Source: Ensifer adhaerens (GTDB lineage Bacteria > Pseudomonadota > Alphaproteobacteria > Rhizobiales > Rhizobiaceae). Taken from it: a DNA stretch of 55,670 nt. The notes under the pieces were generated by a model. The model searched no databases, had not been told where the DNA came from, and was given only the letters and a program-made list of their open reading frames with translations. The stretch's first letter is position 1; each line of letters opens with the position of its first letter. The stretch covers positions 1 to 55,670 of the forward strand of contig NZ_LGAP01000038.1 in NCBI RefSeq assembly GCF_001270265.1, read 5' to 3'. Of this stretch, positions 9,608 through 20,706 are shown one piece after another. The translations under genes and the position numbers were made by a program.

Positions 9608-10659
9608 CTACTCAGGCCGCGTCGGTGGGCTGCGTTCGTCCGGTCGAGAATTTCCTCCCACCAGTCGCGATTGCCCAAATACCAGGAGACAGTCTTTTCG
9701 ATACCGCTCTCGAAGGTCTCAATCGGCTTCCAACCAAGCTCGATTTCGATCTTCGCTGCGTCGACCGCATAACGTTGGTCGTGGCCAGGACGATCCGCGA
9801 CAAACGTGATCTGGTCGCAATACGAACGGCCATCCACACGCGGCCGCAGTCGGTTCAATATCTCACAGACAGTCTTCACGACATCGACGTTCCGACGTTC
9901 TGAATTTCCGCCAACGTTGTAAGTCTGACCGGGCACGCCTTGTTCGAAGACACGTTGCAGAGCACGAACGTGGTCTTCGACATACAACCAGTCGCGAACG
10001 TTCGCGCCATTTCCATAGACAGGAAGATCCTCGCCAGCGAGAGCCTTCACGATAATCAACGGAATCAGTTTTTCCGGAAAGTGGTACGGCCCGTAATTGT
10101 TCGAGCAGTTGGTGATCAGGACCGGCAGGCTAAATGTGTGTCCCCAAGCGGCAACAAGATGATCCGAGCCTGCTTTGGAAGCAGAATAGGGTGAGCGGGG
10201 ATCATACGGCGTCGTCTCCGTGAAATAGCCAGTTTCACCAAGCGAACCGAAAACCTCGTCTGTCGAAATATGATGGAAGCGGAATCGCTCCCGTCGTCCG
10301 CCCTCAAGCGTGCGCCAATAATCCAATGCAGCCGTTAGCATTGTGTAAGTTCCGACAACATTTGTCTGTATGAAAGCACCCGGACCATCAATCGATCTAT
10401 CCACGTGCGACTCAGCCGCCAAATGGGTAATCACATCAGGCTGAAAGCCCTTGACCGCCGTAGCCACCGCCCGCTCATCGCAGATATCCCCCTTCTTGAA
10501 ACGGTACCGTGGCGAAGAGGCGACCGACGACAATGACGTCAGCGTACCAGCATAAGTGAGCTTGTCGAAATTCAACACCTCATGTTCGGTGTTCTCAATG
10601 AGATGCCGAACCAGAGCCGATCCAATGAAACCGGCGCCGCCGGTGACAAGAATACGCAT
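9604..10659 (-). CDS. rmlB: dTDP-glucose 4,6-dehydratase
   Basis: Converts dTDP-glucose to dTDP-4-keto-6-deoxyglucose using bound NAD. The 351-aa protein has the N-terminal TGGAGFIGS nucleotide motif, [11 protein letters not shown], the active-site run STDEVFG and the [10 protein letters not shown] motif with catalytic Tyr and Lys. [17 protein letters not shown] is diagnostic for RmlB. It lies 18 nt downstream of rmlC and overlaps rmlD by 4 nt, so the genes form one operon. Confidence 0.96.
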   Translation of the reverse strand: MRILVTGGAGFIGSALVRHLIENTEHEVLNFDKLTYAGTLTSLSSVASSPRYRFKKGDICDERAVATAVKGFQPDVITHLAAESHVDRSIDGPGAFIQTNVVGTYTMLTAALDYWRTLEGGRRERFRFHHISTDEVFGSLGETGYFTETTPYDPRSPYSASKAGSDHLVAAWGHTFSLPVLITNCSNNYGPYHFPEKLIPLIIVKALAGEDLPVYGNGANVRDWLYVEDHVRALQRVFEQGVPGQTYNVGGNSERRNVDVVKTVCEILNRLRPRVDGRSYCDQITFVADRPGHDQRYAVDAAKIEIELGWKPIETFESGIEKTVSWYLGNRDWWEEILDRTNAAHRRGLSR

Positions 10660-10677
10660 ACGCGTTCCTTCCGAAGC

Positions 10678-11250
10678 TTAAATTTCGACGAGTTCGAGCG
10701 GAGTGCCGTCATACCCAAACGGACTGTCGAAATCACTCAGTAGCGGCAGCCGCCGGTCCTTGGGGCTCAAGATTGGGTCACTACCTTGAGGCAGAGGCCA
10801 CTCAACACCGATTTGAGGATCACTCCAGAGGATACCGCCGTCATTCTCCGGAGAGTAGAGGTTGGACACTTTGTAGGTCACCTCTGTCGAAGGTTCGAGC
10901 GTCACGAACCCATGAGCGAAACCGACGGGTACGTAAAGCTGGTAACCATTCTCCGCAGAGAGCTCGGCGCCGACCCACCGTCCGAAGGTGGGGGAACCGC
11001 GACGAAGATCAACCGCTACGTCAAAAATCCGGCCCCTGATACAGCGAACCAGCTTTGCCTGTTCATAAGGCGGCGTCTGAAAATGCAGCCCTCTCAGCGT
11101 GCCCACCGGAACTGAAAGCGAGTGATTGTCCTGAACGAAGCGGTCGGTGACGCCGTAGCCGGAGAAAACCGTCTCGTTGTAAACTTCCGAGAACCAGCCT
11201 CGATCGTCACCAAATCGTTTGGGGCGTAGCAACAAGACCTTGAAAGTCAT
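10678..11250 (-). CDS. rmlC: dTDP-4-dehydrorhamnose 3,5-epimerase
   Basis: Epimerises C3 and C5 of dTDP-4-keto-6-deoxyglucose. The 190-aa cupin has the RmlC marks: DDRGWFSEVYN, QDNHSLS, GTLRGLHFQ with the catalytic His, and PVGFAHGF. Its ATG shares one base with the TGA of the upstream glycosyltransferase (TGATG), a strong sign of coupled translation and of a shared product pathway. Confidence 0.95.
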   Translation of the reverse strand: MTFKVLLLRPKRFGDDRGWFSEVYNETVFSGYGVTDRFVQDNHSLSVPVGTLRGLHFQTPPYEQAKLVRCIRGRIFDVAVDLRRGSPTFGRWVGAELSAENGYQLYVPVGFAHGFVTLEPSTEVTYKVSNLYSPENDGGILWSDPQIGVEWPLPQGSDPILSPKDRRLPLLSDFDSPFGYDGTPLELVEI

Positions 11251-12413
11251 CAGAAAGGACCCGCATTGCGATCGTTCAAGATAGTGGTCAACCCAAGGTG
11301 GGCTGACGAGGCGTTCTGGCAGGCCTTCAGGGCCTCAAATCCCGTATCTGCTGCCAAGGTCATTTGCAAGGCAGCCTGTCGCGTCGCGGCAGCAATTGTC
11401 CGGCGCATCTCCAGATCTTCGACGAGTTGATCGATAGTTTGGCACCAGGCCCTAGCGTTGTAAGGAAGTCGCAGTTCTGCATCCTCACCGGGGTAGCCAT
11501 AGGCCGCGCCTTCCGAAAACACACCAGCCGCTTTATATCGGGCAACGTCGATCCGCTTCGTCGGCGCTCGACTATCATTCACGCGCGACGGGTGAAGCGG
11601 AACGAGCATGACATCGATGGTCCGATTGTTTGCGTCTGCGACATAGTCGTTCCAGGGTATTGGTCGTCGGACTGAGACTCGTTCCATGCCTTCCCATATT
11701 GATGCCGCGCGCGCGTCTGCGAACACCTCAAATCGTGCCTCCGGCCGTTTCTCTAAGATTTCCTCAATGATCGGACGCAGAAAACGATGTTCTTCGAGGT
11801 GAACGCCTGTCGCGTGATAAGCGATTAGAACTCGGTCTGATATCGGCTCCAAAGAACCATACTTGCTCGATCGCGGCCTCCACAGTCTCTCGGGAGGCGC
11901 TGGAGGCAACACCTGAACTTCCTCCAACTGCAATGTCGAAGCCAAATGCGGCGTCGAAGCCCAGACTATATCGAGGTGGCGATTGAGACGGCGCAGCGGC
12001 CAAAGCGCCCGAAAACACAGAACGAAGCGATAACGCAGACTCGCATCTCGCCCTGTCGCCACTGCCGGTATGTCATCATCGACAAAGAGCCCTACACCGG
12101 ACAGCCGATCAGCATTGGTATCCAGCCAAGTCAGCACGTCAGGTGACGCATAGCGACAGATGATGATGAAAGCGCCCTCGGGAGCAAGGTCGGCAAGTTT
12201 GCCGTGCCTGATATCGACGGCCTCAGACGGGAGCATGCCCGGCGCATCGAGCCGAGCAGCAAAATAATAGTCAAAAGTCGGGTTCGGCATGCGCCCGAAG
12301 ACGATGATCCGTTTGACAGGCCCACGTGGACGACCAGTCGCCCCCGGCCTCAGCTTCGGGCGCGGCAGCTTTTGTTCGATCCATAGAGCAAGTCGTTCTC
12401 TGTGATCAGTCAT
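11250..12413 (-). CDS. glycosyltransferase-like protein, function unknown
   Basis: A 387-aa protein coupled on both sides: it overlaps the upstream family 2 glycosyltransferase by 4 nt and rmlC by 1 nt. The sequence looks like a single GT-B fold: an N-terminal half with RIIVFGRMPNPTFDYYFA and a C-terminal half with VLIAYHATGVHLEEHRFLRP, FEVFAD and KRIDVARYKAAGVFSEGAAYG, which resembles the donor-binding end of GT4 enzymes. I could not place it in a named family. The operon position suggests a rhamnosyltransferase or a related enzyme of the same polysaccharide. Confidence 0.7.
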   Translation of the reverse strand: MTDHRERLALWIEQKLPRPKLRPGATGRPRGPVKRIIVFGRMPNPTFDYYFAARLDAPGMLPSEAVDIRHGKLADLAPEGAFIIICRYASPDVLTWLDTNADRLSGVGLFVDDDIPAVATGRDASLRYRFVLCFRALWPLRRLNRHLDIVWASTPHLASTLQLEEVQVLPPAPPERLWRPRSSKYGSLEPISDRVLIAYHATGVHLEEHRFLRPIIEEILEKRPEARFEVFADARAASIWEGMERVSVRRPIPWNDYVADANNRTIDVMLVPLHPSRVNDSRAPTKRIDVARYKAAGVFSEGAAYGYPGEDAELRLPYNARAWCQTIDQLVEDLEMRRTIAAATRQAALQMTLAADTGFEALKACQNASSAHLGLTTILNDRNAGPF

Positions 12414-14341
12414 CGTGATGACCTAGGAGATAGATCGCGCGGGCGGGCCTCGAGAACAAAATCCTCCGCGATCAGGGAGAGGTTCGGGTTGTGATACGGA
12501 TCATTCCGCAAAATATCGCCCCACCGCTGATACACGGTCTGTTCCTCGCGCGCGAAACGGCGCAACTTTTCAGGTGTGTTGTCTGCTCCTCGGGAGACCG
12601 ACTCCCGATGCAACATTGCACTATCGGGCGTCCAGGTAATCCTGAACCCTGCCTGTCGCACTTTGAGGCAATAGTCCACATCGTTGAACGCGACAGTCAA
12701 GTTGACTTCATCCATCCCGCCAGTTTGCATCCAAAGGCTCTTGCGTGTTAGCAGGCACGCCGCAGTAACAACTGATACCTCCCTGCACTCCTGCAAGAGG
12801 CCATTGTCCTCCCGTGATTGCGGGTGCAGGAAATGAAAGCTATGCCGAGCAACGGTGCCGGCACCGAGCGTCACGCCGCCATGCTGAATGTAACCGTCGG
12901 GGAAAAGCAGGAGGCTCCCCGCGGTGCCGACATCAGGATCATCCAGCTCCCGAGAGAGGTTGGTAAGCCAATCTCGCCGCAATGGCTCGACGTCGTTGTT
13001 GAGCAGAAGGATGAGTTCATGGCGCGATGCTTCGACACCAAGATTGCACGCCCGTGAAAAATTGAACGCCCCTGGGAGCGGCAGCCGGCGGATACGCCCA
13101 GCCTTTTCATAGCGCCCCATAAGGGCCAGAGCTGCGGGATCGCTGCTGTCATTGTCGATGACAATGACATCCAGATCAGCGCCTTCGGTGCTTTCAAAAA
13201 GCCCCTTCAGGCACGCCTCAAGCAGATCCGCCCGATCGCGCGTCGGGATGATGACGCTCACCTTGGGCACCTCAGCTGCATCCGCTTTAAGTTGAACAGG
13301 TCTCATCGTTCGTTGGTATGGAGCGTCTCTATGCAAGAGCACCCGCGGCACATGAAGGACCGCACCGCGGCGGCCCTTTGCAGCTTTGGCGATCACCTCA
13401 CCCAACGGCATCTTCTCGAGGTCCAAGCCCTCCGGCAGGTCGGCCAAGCGAACAAGGGCGCCGTCCAATGGGAGCCAACCGGATTGCGCAAGGGGCGGGT
13501 TCCAGGCCGGCTTGAAGAACGGGTCGATCCGGCGACCACGCTTATTGACACGATCTTCGTCGCTATAAACCGCAGCCACCGAAGACGAGAAAGCGAAGGG
13601 GCGCGCAAGCCTCTCCAAAGCACGTGGCGCAAGGCGCGCGCCAGCCGGAATCCGTATCCATAGTTGCGGTCGGGCTGCGTTCCCATCATTCATACCTGCG
13701 ACTTCACTGGCGGGCATCTCGGCGTAGTCACGCCAGGTCTGCGTGGCCAGTGACGCGCGTGTTTCGGCAACGGCCTCTTCAGTGCCGCGCCCGATGGAAA
13801 CGAAGACGAAAGGTTTTGTTGGCCAATCTCCCGGAGCGTCAGGCACCTCCGCGCGCTCCGCCGCCTGCTGTGCGTCGATCCATTCGTCATAGCTCGGCGC
13901 CGACAAAGCGTCGACTTGCCTGGCAAAGCGAAACGTGGCGCCTTTCACGTTGCGCGCCATGAGAAGACGAAGAATACGAAGAATGAACAAAGGTCGTCGC
14001 AGAGCGAGGATAGTCCCGATTTCGAGCAGAGACAGCCGCCGCACGTTTATTTCCGGAGTAACGTCGGTGGATATTTCCGCTGTTGCGTCATCGGCGACAA
14101 GCGTTGCGCCTTCGAATTGCACCGGCAGCCATCCATAAAACCGTCCGCGGCCTTTGCTATTCACCAGGAAAGAGCGGAAAACCGTAGCTGGTACGCGGCC
14201 CTTTCGATGCAACGCCAAGCGCGGGCGCAGACCCAAACGGTGCCCTGGATCCTTAACCGTTAGAACGACAGGACGGTCGGCATAAGCTCCGGGCGCAGCC
14301 TTGAGCGGCACCTTGAATTCGACCTGTGAAGCTTCAGCCAT
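12410..14341 (-). CDS. family 2 glycosyltransferase, rhamnosyltransferase-like
   Basis: A 643-aa protein with a C-terminal GT-A/GT2 domain from about residue 355. It shows PKVSVIIPTRDRADLLEACL, VIVIDNDSSD, the metal-binding region LLLNNDVEP (DxD-like) and FNDVDYCLKVRQAGFRI, the typical acceptor-side motif of bacterial rhamnosyltransferase-like enzymes. The first ~350 residues hold a less conserved region; part of it (IRIPAGARLAPRALERLA, YSDEDRV) resembles a second, degenerate GT2 half, as in two-domain polysaccharide synthases. It is the first gene of the operon that ends with the rhamnose genes, so L-rhamnose is the likely donor sugar. No signal peptide or membrane helix is obvious. Confidence 0.82.
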   Translation of the reverse strand: MAEASQVEFKVPLKAAPGAYADRPVVLTVKDPGHRLGLRPRLALHRKGRVPATVFRSFLVNSKGRGRFYGWLPVQFEGATLVADDATAEISTDVTPEINVRRLSLLEIGTILALRRPLFILRILRLLMARNVKGATFRFARQVDALSAPSYDEWIDAQQAAERAEVPDAPGDWPTKPFVFVSIGRGTEEAVAETRASLATQTWRDYAEMPASEVAGMNDGNAARPQLWIRIPAGARLAPRALERLARPFAFSSSVAAVYSDEDRVNKRGRRIDPFFKPAWNPPLAQSGWLPLDGALVRLADLPEGLDLEKMPLGEVIAKAAKGRRGAVLHVPRVLLHRDAPYQRTMRPVQLKADAAEVPKVSVIIPTRDRADLLEACLKGLFESTEGADLDVIVIDNDSSDPAALALMGRYEKAGRIRRLPLPGAFNFSRACNLGVEASRHELILLLNNDVEPLRRDWLTNLSRELDDPDVGTAGSLLLFPDGYIQHGGVTLGAGTVARHSFHFLHPQSREDNGLLQECREVSVVTAACLLTRKSLWMQTGGMDEVNLTVAFNDVDYCLKVRQAGFRITWTPDSAMLHRESVSRGADNTPEKLRRFAREEQTVYQRWGDILRNDPYHNPNLSLIAEDFVLEARPRDLSPRSSR

Positions 14342-14467
14342 CGTTCTCTATCTTGCAATTCAGCGAAACCGGAGTCGGTATGCCGCTTATGCCAGAGCTT
14401 GGAATGAAATTTAACTCATAATTCCGGTTATCTGCGCAAACCGAATATCCATGCATCCAATGTCGTT

Positions 14468-15220
14468 TCAGGCCGGGTAAAGGCGTGACCGCTTGTTCTG
14501 CAGTCTTCCATGCTGCCCCGACCGCACATCCGTCTCGGGTGGCACAACGAACTCCAGTGCCGTACCGCCTTCTACATTGGCGAGAACCCGTCTGCCGCCG
14601 GGTCGATCGAGAACGCGAACGATCGTTGCGGGTATGCCATCCCCCTCGGGGCACCAATCAACGTCGCCCGGCCGCAAATACATGTCGATCGGGCCATCGC
14701 TCGACGACGGCGCGTCGATCACGGTCTCTCCAATATAGGCTCGCCCGTCCCGAACGGTCGCAGCAATGCGGTTTGCATCTCCCAAAAACCGCATCACGAA
14801 TGCCGAATTCGGCGCGCGACAAACTTCTGCAGGCGTTCCCTCCTGCACGATCCTACCCTGATCGAGGATAACAACACGGTCGGCCAGATCGAGCGCCTCC
14901 TCCTGATCGTGCGTCACGAACAAAGTCGTAATGCCGAGCTCATCGTGGATCTCGCGAAGCCAGCGGCGTAGATCCCGGCGGACATTGGCATCAAGCGCTC
15001 CGAAAGGTTCGTCGAGAAGCAACACCTTCGGATCGACGGAAAGAGCGCGCGCAAGGGCCACACGCTGACGCTGACCGCCAGAAATCTGGCCGCGGAAGCG
15101 GTCGCCAAGACCTTCAAGCCCTACCAACCGCAGGAACTCGGCAACGCGAGTGCCAATCTCGGGCTTGCTGCGCTTGGTCTTGACCCCACAGCGGACATTA
15201 AATAGCGCGCAAGAATTACA
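14468..15220 (-). pseudogene. cysA: 5'-truncated sulfate ABC transporter ATPase remnant
   Basis: The frame carries the second half of a CysA protein: the [15 protein letters not shown] signature, [18 protein letters not shown] (Walker B), the H-loop [15 protein letters not shown] and the C-terminal regulatory domain. It closely resembles the full CysA at 31758-32807. The Walker A half is missing: upstream of the signature the frame can be read only through about 15200 before it meets a TAA at 15221-15223. No start with a ribosome site serves this frame, so it is a dead copy, cut exactly at the border of the C1 locus. Confidence 0.88.
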
Positions 15221-15310
15221 TTAAATTAGTGTTTGAGCACGGGCCGGCACAAACACCCTGTCAGCGCCTTGACGAACACGCCGACAGGGCTGCCTCGACT
15301 CCGCCTGCGA

Positions 15311-15886
15311 TCAATTGGGAAGCGCGCCCGACTTCTTCGCAACCCAGGTGGCAACAGCGTCCATCAAGGCCGGCGACAAGCAATCATAGGGTTCGAGCCC
15401 AAGCTCCCTCAAGCGGGCCCGGATGCCATCCATGCGGCTGGGATCAACGCCCGACTCGATTATGGAGGAGACGAAGGCTGCAAAGCCGGGCGGAGCCCAG
15501 CCCGTTTCCTGGAAGCGCTCGGGGTGAACGAAGTCCAGCCCTTGGAAGGCATGTTCTCGCACCACCGGCCCATACATATGAACGCCGCATTCCTTGCAGG
15601 CGTTCCGCTGGATCAGCGCGGACGGATCGACCACTTGCAGCTTGTCGCCATTCTCGAGCACGGTCACCTTGTCATGCGGAACAACCGCGACAATGGAGAA
15701 ATTGGTGCCACTGGGTTTCCAGCATTTGGTGCAGCCGCAAGCGTGGTTGTGGGCAATCTGTCCCTCGATCCTCACCTTTACCGGCCGGTCTGTGCAGGCA
15801 CAAACAAGCGTTCCTCCGGTAAAGTCCGGACTGGCCGGTTTGATACCGCTATCGACCGCCGGATGAATGCGAATTGAACTATCCAT
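15311..15886 (-). CDS. gfa: S-(hydroxymethyl)glutathione synthase
   Basis: A 191-aa Gfa enzyme that speeds up condensation of formaldehyde with glutathione, feeding the class III dehydrogenase gene just upstream in the operon. The zinc-binding cysteines are visible: CACT, CGCTKCW and CKECGVH. The sequence starts [12 protein letters not shown] as in typical Gfa. A longer frame opens at 15916, but ATG 15886 has AGGGAGGA about 7 nt upstream. It ends the xoxFGJ-flhA-gfa run. Cytoplasmic. Confidence 0.94.
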   Translation of the reverse strand: MDSSIRIHPAVDSGIKPASPDFTGGTLVCACTDRPVKVRIEGQIAHNHACGCTKCWKPSGTNFSIVAVVPHDKVTVLENGDKLQVVDPSALIQRNACKECGVHMYGPVVREHAFQGLDFVHPERFQETGWAPPGFAAFVSSIIESGVDPSRMDGIRARLRELGLEPYDCLSPALMDAVATWVAKKSGALPN

Positions 15887-15968
15887 TACGTGTCCTCCCT
15901 GTTGTGCCGATGCCAAACCCGTCTCGGACTTGGCACTTCGGCTTGGTTCGAGCGCCCGGCGGATACGC

Positions 15969-17096
<1,128 letters not shown>

Positions 17097-17187
17097 GTCT
17101 CCATCCTCCTTTGAACATTATCTCCGTCGTGGGCCGGTTCGGATAAGCCCCGACAAGATGCAGTCCTTTTCCCAACCACGGCAGTTG

Positions 17188-17209
17188 CCGGGTGCGGATG
17201 ACCACCCGG
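17188..17209 (-). other. hairpin between xoxJ and flhA
   Basis: CCGGGTG and CACCCGG form a 7-bp perfect stem around an 8-base loop in the 144-nt gap between xoxJ and flhA. No T-run follows on the minus strand, so it is more likely an mRNA-processing or stabilising hairpin than a terminator. Confidence 0.3.
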
Positions 17210-17240
17210 TATCCCAAGTCTCCCGTCATCCCGAGCTACG

Positions 17241-18104
17241 TCACTGAGTGATCCTCTCGTCGTGTTCGTCGAGCAGCGGCACATGGTAGGACAGCAGCAG
17301 CTTGTTGATTTCCGCCTGGTAGTCCTTGATGAAGGCGTTGAGCGTGCGTTTCCATTGTTGGTCGGACGGCCGCACACCCATCGTGATCCGATAGATCATG
17401 CGCTGACCGCCCTTCTCCTTAATCAGGGGCACGATCGCCAGATCAGCCCCGGACTTGCGGGCGTAATAACCCGCCATAGGCCCCCAGACCGCGGCGGCGT
17501 CGATCACACCTGCAAGCATGTCGCGTATCATGACCTCCGCCATCGACGGCATTATCCGCGTATCGACTATGAGCGGATAGATCTTCGCCTTCCGCATCAG
17601 TTTTGCAACCGCCATGTTGGCGGTGGGTGGCGTTCCCTGGACGACGCCAATCCTCTTGTCGGCAAGCTTCGGATCAGTCAGCGTTTCCACGCCGGCAAGA
17701 TCGCCATCCTTCTTGTAAATCAGCACGTAGGATGAGCGATAATAGGCGTTGGTATTCTGGACGAGTTCGTCTCCTTGCGCATACCCCATGATGATGTCGC
17801 AGCGATTGGCGCCGAGCGTATTGCGCACAAAGCCAGGGATTGAGGGATACCAGGTATAGGCGACCGCGCTTCGTCCTGTCGCGGTTGCGACCATCTTGGC
17901 GAGCTTATCCTCGAATCCCTCGCCGCTCTGGTCGGAGAAGGGTATATTGGACGGGTCGGCGCAGACCCGCAGCCTATCCGGATCAACCAACTCTCCAGCC
18001 GCCCCGAGCCCGGCGCTCTGGGAATACGCCTGCAAAGGGATCACCGTGGCCATGGCCATGGAGATGAGGGCCACCCTGCAGGTCCGATGGGCGCCGTGTG
18101 CCAT
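17241..18104 (-). CDS. xoxJ: XoxJ/MoxJ-like periplasmic protein
   Basis: A 287-aa secreted protein of the periplasmic solute-binding family 3 type associated with PQQ dehydrogenases. After a signal peptide (AHGAHRTCRVALISMAMA, ending near AYSQ) the mature part shows LRVCADPSNIPFSDQSGEGFEDKLA and CDIIMGYAQGDELVQ, typical of MoxJ/XoxJ. XoxJ is thought to help activate or assemble the XoxF dehydrogenase in the periplasm. Starts at 18113 and 18104 are possible; 18104 has GGATGGAT just upstream and lies 1 nt after the xoxG stop, so translation is coupled. The frame runs further upstream only inside xoxG. Confidence 0.88.
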   Translation of the reverse strand: MAHGAHRTCRVALISMAMATVIPLQAYSQSAGLGAAGELVDPDRLRVCADPSNIPFSDQSGEGFEDKLAKMVATATGRSAVAYTWYPSIPGFVRNTLGANRCDIIMGYAQGDELVQNTNAYYRSSYVLIYKKDGDLAGVETLTDPKLADKRIGVVQGTPPTANMAVAKLMRKAKIYPLIVDTRIMPSMAEVMIRDMLAGVIDAAAVWGPMAGYYARKSGADLAIVPLIKEKGGQRMIYRITMGVRPSDQQWKRTLNAFIKDYQAEINKLLLSYHVPLLDEHDERITQ

Positions 18105-18105
18105 G

Positions 18106-18630
18106 TCATCCATCCATGCAGGATGCTTCGTAGGCCTTCGCCGCTTCGGGTTTGTCCGCCTTCTTGGGCGGGCGCCCTCGCGGCGCAGCGCCGACGGCGC
18201 GGGCGCGCAGATAAACGTAGATGTCGTCGAGGTAGCAATAGACATTCTTATTGTTGCCGAACGCCGGCATGACTACCTCTTTGCCGCCGACGACGCTTTT
18301 GCGTCCCTCCGCAACGATCGCGAGGAAATTCGGATAGTCCAGGTTCTTCATGGTCGTGGCCAAGGCAGGGGCATAGCTCGAGCCGACGCCGTCGGGGCCG
18401 TGACAGACATGACAGTCCGAGTGATAGCGACGGTAACCGCTGAACGTGTACCAGTCGACCGTCCCGTCGTTTTGGAACTTGAACGTCGGGTTTCCCTCAG
18501 CATCGAAGTGTTTCCCGTCTTCTTCTGTGACAGCTGCGGCTTTTTCCTTGTCGTCTGCCGCCGGGGTATTTCCGGGGATAAACAGCGGGAACACGGCGCC
18601 TAGCGCTAGAACTGAGCTACGAAAAGCCAT
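18106..18630 (-). CDS. xoxG: XoxG-type cytochrome c
   Basis: A 174-aa periplasmic c-type cytochrome and likely electron acceptor of XoxF. It has an N-terminal signal peptide ending near TPAA, one heme motif CHVCH (cysteines at about 73 and 76) and a probable axial Met in VVMPAFGNNKN. The sequence matches the methanol-metabolism-related cytochrome c family. The frame opens at a TTG one codon earlier; ATG 18630 is preferred. It lies between xoxF and xoxJ on the same strand. Confidence 0.92.
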   Translation of the reverse strand: MAFRSSVLALGAVFPLFIPGNTPAADDKEKAAAVTEEDGKHFDAEGNPTFKFQNDGTVDWYTFSGYRRYHSDCHVCHGPDGVGSSYAPALATTMKNLDYPNFLAIVAEGRKSVVGGKEVVMPAFGNNKNVYCYLDDIYVYLRARAVGAAPRGRPPKKADKPEAAKAYEASCMDG

Positions 18631-18746
18631 CAACTAACCCCACGCTTTGGAAACTGGAGCGCGACGCTCCAGCGGGCCTATCCGGATTGACACGAACGCG
18701 AGCGAACTGCCCAGCGGTCATTGACTACGGCGGTCGACAGCTGATG

Positions 18747-18769
18747 GGGCTGCGCAGGAGACGCAGCCC
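18747..18769 (-). other. strong hairpin between xoxF and xoxG
   Basis: GGGCTGCG and CGCAGCCC form a perfect 8-bp GC-rich stem with a 7-base loop, about 20 nt after the xoxF stop. No T-run follows it on the minus strand. Between a highly expressed dehydrogenase gene and its cytochrome, such a hairpin could protect the xoxF mRNA 3' end or partly attenuate read-through. Confidence 0.45.
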
Positions 18770-18789
18770 TACCGCTCGTCAACAGGTCA

Positions 18790-20706
18790 TCAGTCTGGAA
18801 GACCGAAGACTGTCAGTTGTCCGCCAAGCGTCGTGTACTCCGCCAGACCGGCATACCCACCGACTGCGCCCAGACCGGCGGTGCCGACAACTTGGGCTTC
18901 ATCACCCTGTTCGCGGCCCTGGTCTACCGCACCATGCCATGCGGCAGCGTTCTCAGGAGAAAGCAGCCCGCCAGCCAGTCCAATCCCGGCCCAGCCACCA
19001 ACGCCCGACAGGACGGCGATATACTGCTTACCGCCATGTTCGTAGGTATTGATATTGCCGATAATGCCGGATGGTGTCTTGAACCTGTAGAGCTCCTTGC
19101 CCTCCATATCGACAGCCACGATGTAGCCTTCCAGAGTTCCATAGAAGAGCACGTCGCCTTCCGTCGCAAGAGCACCGGACCAGACCGAGAACTTCTCGGG
19201 CTTCGACCAGACGATCTCGCCTTTGGCAGCATCCCAGGCAATGAAGTTCCCCATGCCGCCATGGCTGTCGGGGGCCGGAAACATCGAAACGGTCGCACCG
19301 ACATAAGCTTGACCAGCCGTATAGCTGACCTTGTACGGCTCATAGTCCATGCAAACGTGGTTTGTCGGCACGTAGAACAAGCCGGTCTTTGGTGAATACG
19401 CGGCCGGCTGCTGATCCTTCGTGCCGAGGGCCGCAGGGCAGATCCCTGTCGAATTCACGTCCTCGCCGTTCTGTTCGGTGGAGTATTTCGCTACGACCTG
19501 CGGCCGACCATACTGCTCACTCGCCGGATCCATGACGACTTCAGTCGCCCAGTTGACCTTCGGATCGTATTTCTTGGCAACCAGAAGCTCTCCCGTCGCC
19601 CGGTCGAGGGTATAGGCAAAGCCGTTGCGGTCGAAATGCACGAGCACGTCGCGCGGCTGACCGTTGATCTGCATCGCATCGACGAGAATGTTCTCGTTGA
19701 CGCCGTCATAATCCCACTCGTCGTGTGGGGTCATCTGATATAGCCACTTGGCCATACCAGTATCGACGTCGCGCGCCATCAGGGTCATCGACCAGCGATT
19801 GTCGCCCGGCCGCTGCACGGGGTTCCAGGTCCCCGGATTAGCCGTGCCATAATAGATCAGGTTGAGCTTCGGATCATAGGAGTACCACCCCCATGTCGTG
19901 CCGCCGCCGGTCTTCCACTCCTCGCCTTCCCAGCTCTTTATACCAGAGTCAGGTCCGACGGGTTTTCCGAGATGGGTGGTCTTTTCAGGATCGACGAGCA
20001 TTTCGGCGTCGGGGCCAGTCGAATAGGCTTTCCAGGCGAGCGACCCGTCTTTCAGATTGTACGCCGCCATCCAGCCGCGGACACCATATTCCGCACCCGA
20101 TATACCGACCAGCACCTTGTCCTTGACGACCATCGGAGCACCCGTGCTGGACTCGGCCTTGCTGCCATCGGTCTGTTCTCCGTTCTTGACAGACCAGACG
20201 ACCTTACCGGTTTTGGCGTCGAGGGCAACGACCGTCGTGTCCGCCTGGCTCAGGATTATCTTGCCATCGCCATAGGCGACGCCACGATAGACCGTGTCAC
20301 AGCACATGATGCCTATGACGTTCGGATCCTGCTTTGGCTCGTATTTCCAGAGGATCTTGCCGTCGTTGTTAAGATCAAGGGCATAGACGTTGTTGGGAAA
20401 CGGCGTATGGACGTACATAACGTCGCCGATCACCAGCGGTCCGCCCTCATGACCACGCAGCACGCCCGTCGAGAAGGTCCATTTAACCTGCAGATCCTTC
20501 ACGTTGTCCTTCGTGATCTGATTAAGTTTGGAATAGCGGTGATTGGCATAATCGCCCGTAGGCATCGCCCAGTTCTTCGCGTCGGCCGAAAGAGCCGTCA
20601 GCTCCTCATTGGCCAACGCATTTCCGGCAAGAGCCCCTGTCAGAACTCCTGTCAGAACTCCAGCGGCGGTCATCGGCAGATATAGGAATTTTCCGAGTAT
20701 GCGCAT
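18790..20706 (-). CDS. xoxF: lanthanide-dependent methanol dehydrogenase XoxF
   Basis: A 638-aa periplasmic PQQ methanol dehydrogenase. A signal peptide ends near GNALA. The adjacent-cysteine disulfide pair near the cofactor is at about 135-136 (GIMCC). The metal and catalytic residues expected for XoxF are visible: E206 (GAEYG), N290 (TANPG), the catalytic D332 and the extra D334 in HDEWDYDG. The second Asp is the mark of lanthanide-type enzymes; calcium-type MxaF has Ala there. Tryptophan-docking repeats run through the protein. ATG 20706 has GGGAGGA upstream; the earlier frame start at 20751 lacks support. No MxaF-type copy is in the window. Confidence 0.96.
   Translation of the reverse strand: MRILGKFLYLPMTAAGVLTGVLTGALAGNALANEELTALSADAKNWAMPTGDYANHRYSKLNQITKDNVKDLQVKWTFSTGVLRGHEGGPLVIGDVMYVHTPFPNNVYALDLNNDGKILWKYEPKQDPNVIGIMCCDTVYRGVAYGDGKIILSQADTTVVALDAKTGKVVWSVKNGEQTDGSKAESSTGAPMVVKDKVLVGISGAEYGVRGWMAAYNLKDGSLAWKAYSTGPDAEMLVDPEKTTHLGKPVGPDSGIKSWEGEEWKTGGGTTWGWYSYDPKLNLIYYGTANPGTWNPVQRPGDNRWSMTLMARDVDTGMAKWLYQMTPHDEWDYDGVNENILVDAMQINGQPRDVLVHFDRNGFAYTLDRATGELLVAKKYDPKVNWATEVVMDPASEQYGRPQVVAKYSTEQNGEDVNSTGICPAALGTKDQQPAAYSPKTGLFYVPTNHVCMDYEPYKVSYTAGQAYVGATVSMFPAPDSHGGMGNFIAWDAAKGEIVWSKPEKFSVWSGALATEGDVLFYGTLEGYIVAVDMEGKELYRFKTPSGIIGNINTYEHGGKQYIAVLSGVGGWAGIGLAGGLLSPENAAAWHGAVDQGREQGDEAQVVGTAGLGAVGGYAGLAEYTTLGGQLTVFGLPD

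Noticed and set aside
14342..14480. Possible nod box upstream of the GT2-rml operon
   Set aside because: ATCCATGCATCCAATG looks similar to the first bases of a nod box, but the later conserved AATC and TTTACCAAT parts are missing and the orientation does not fit.
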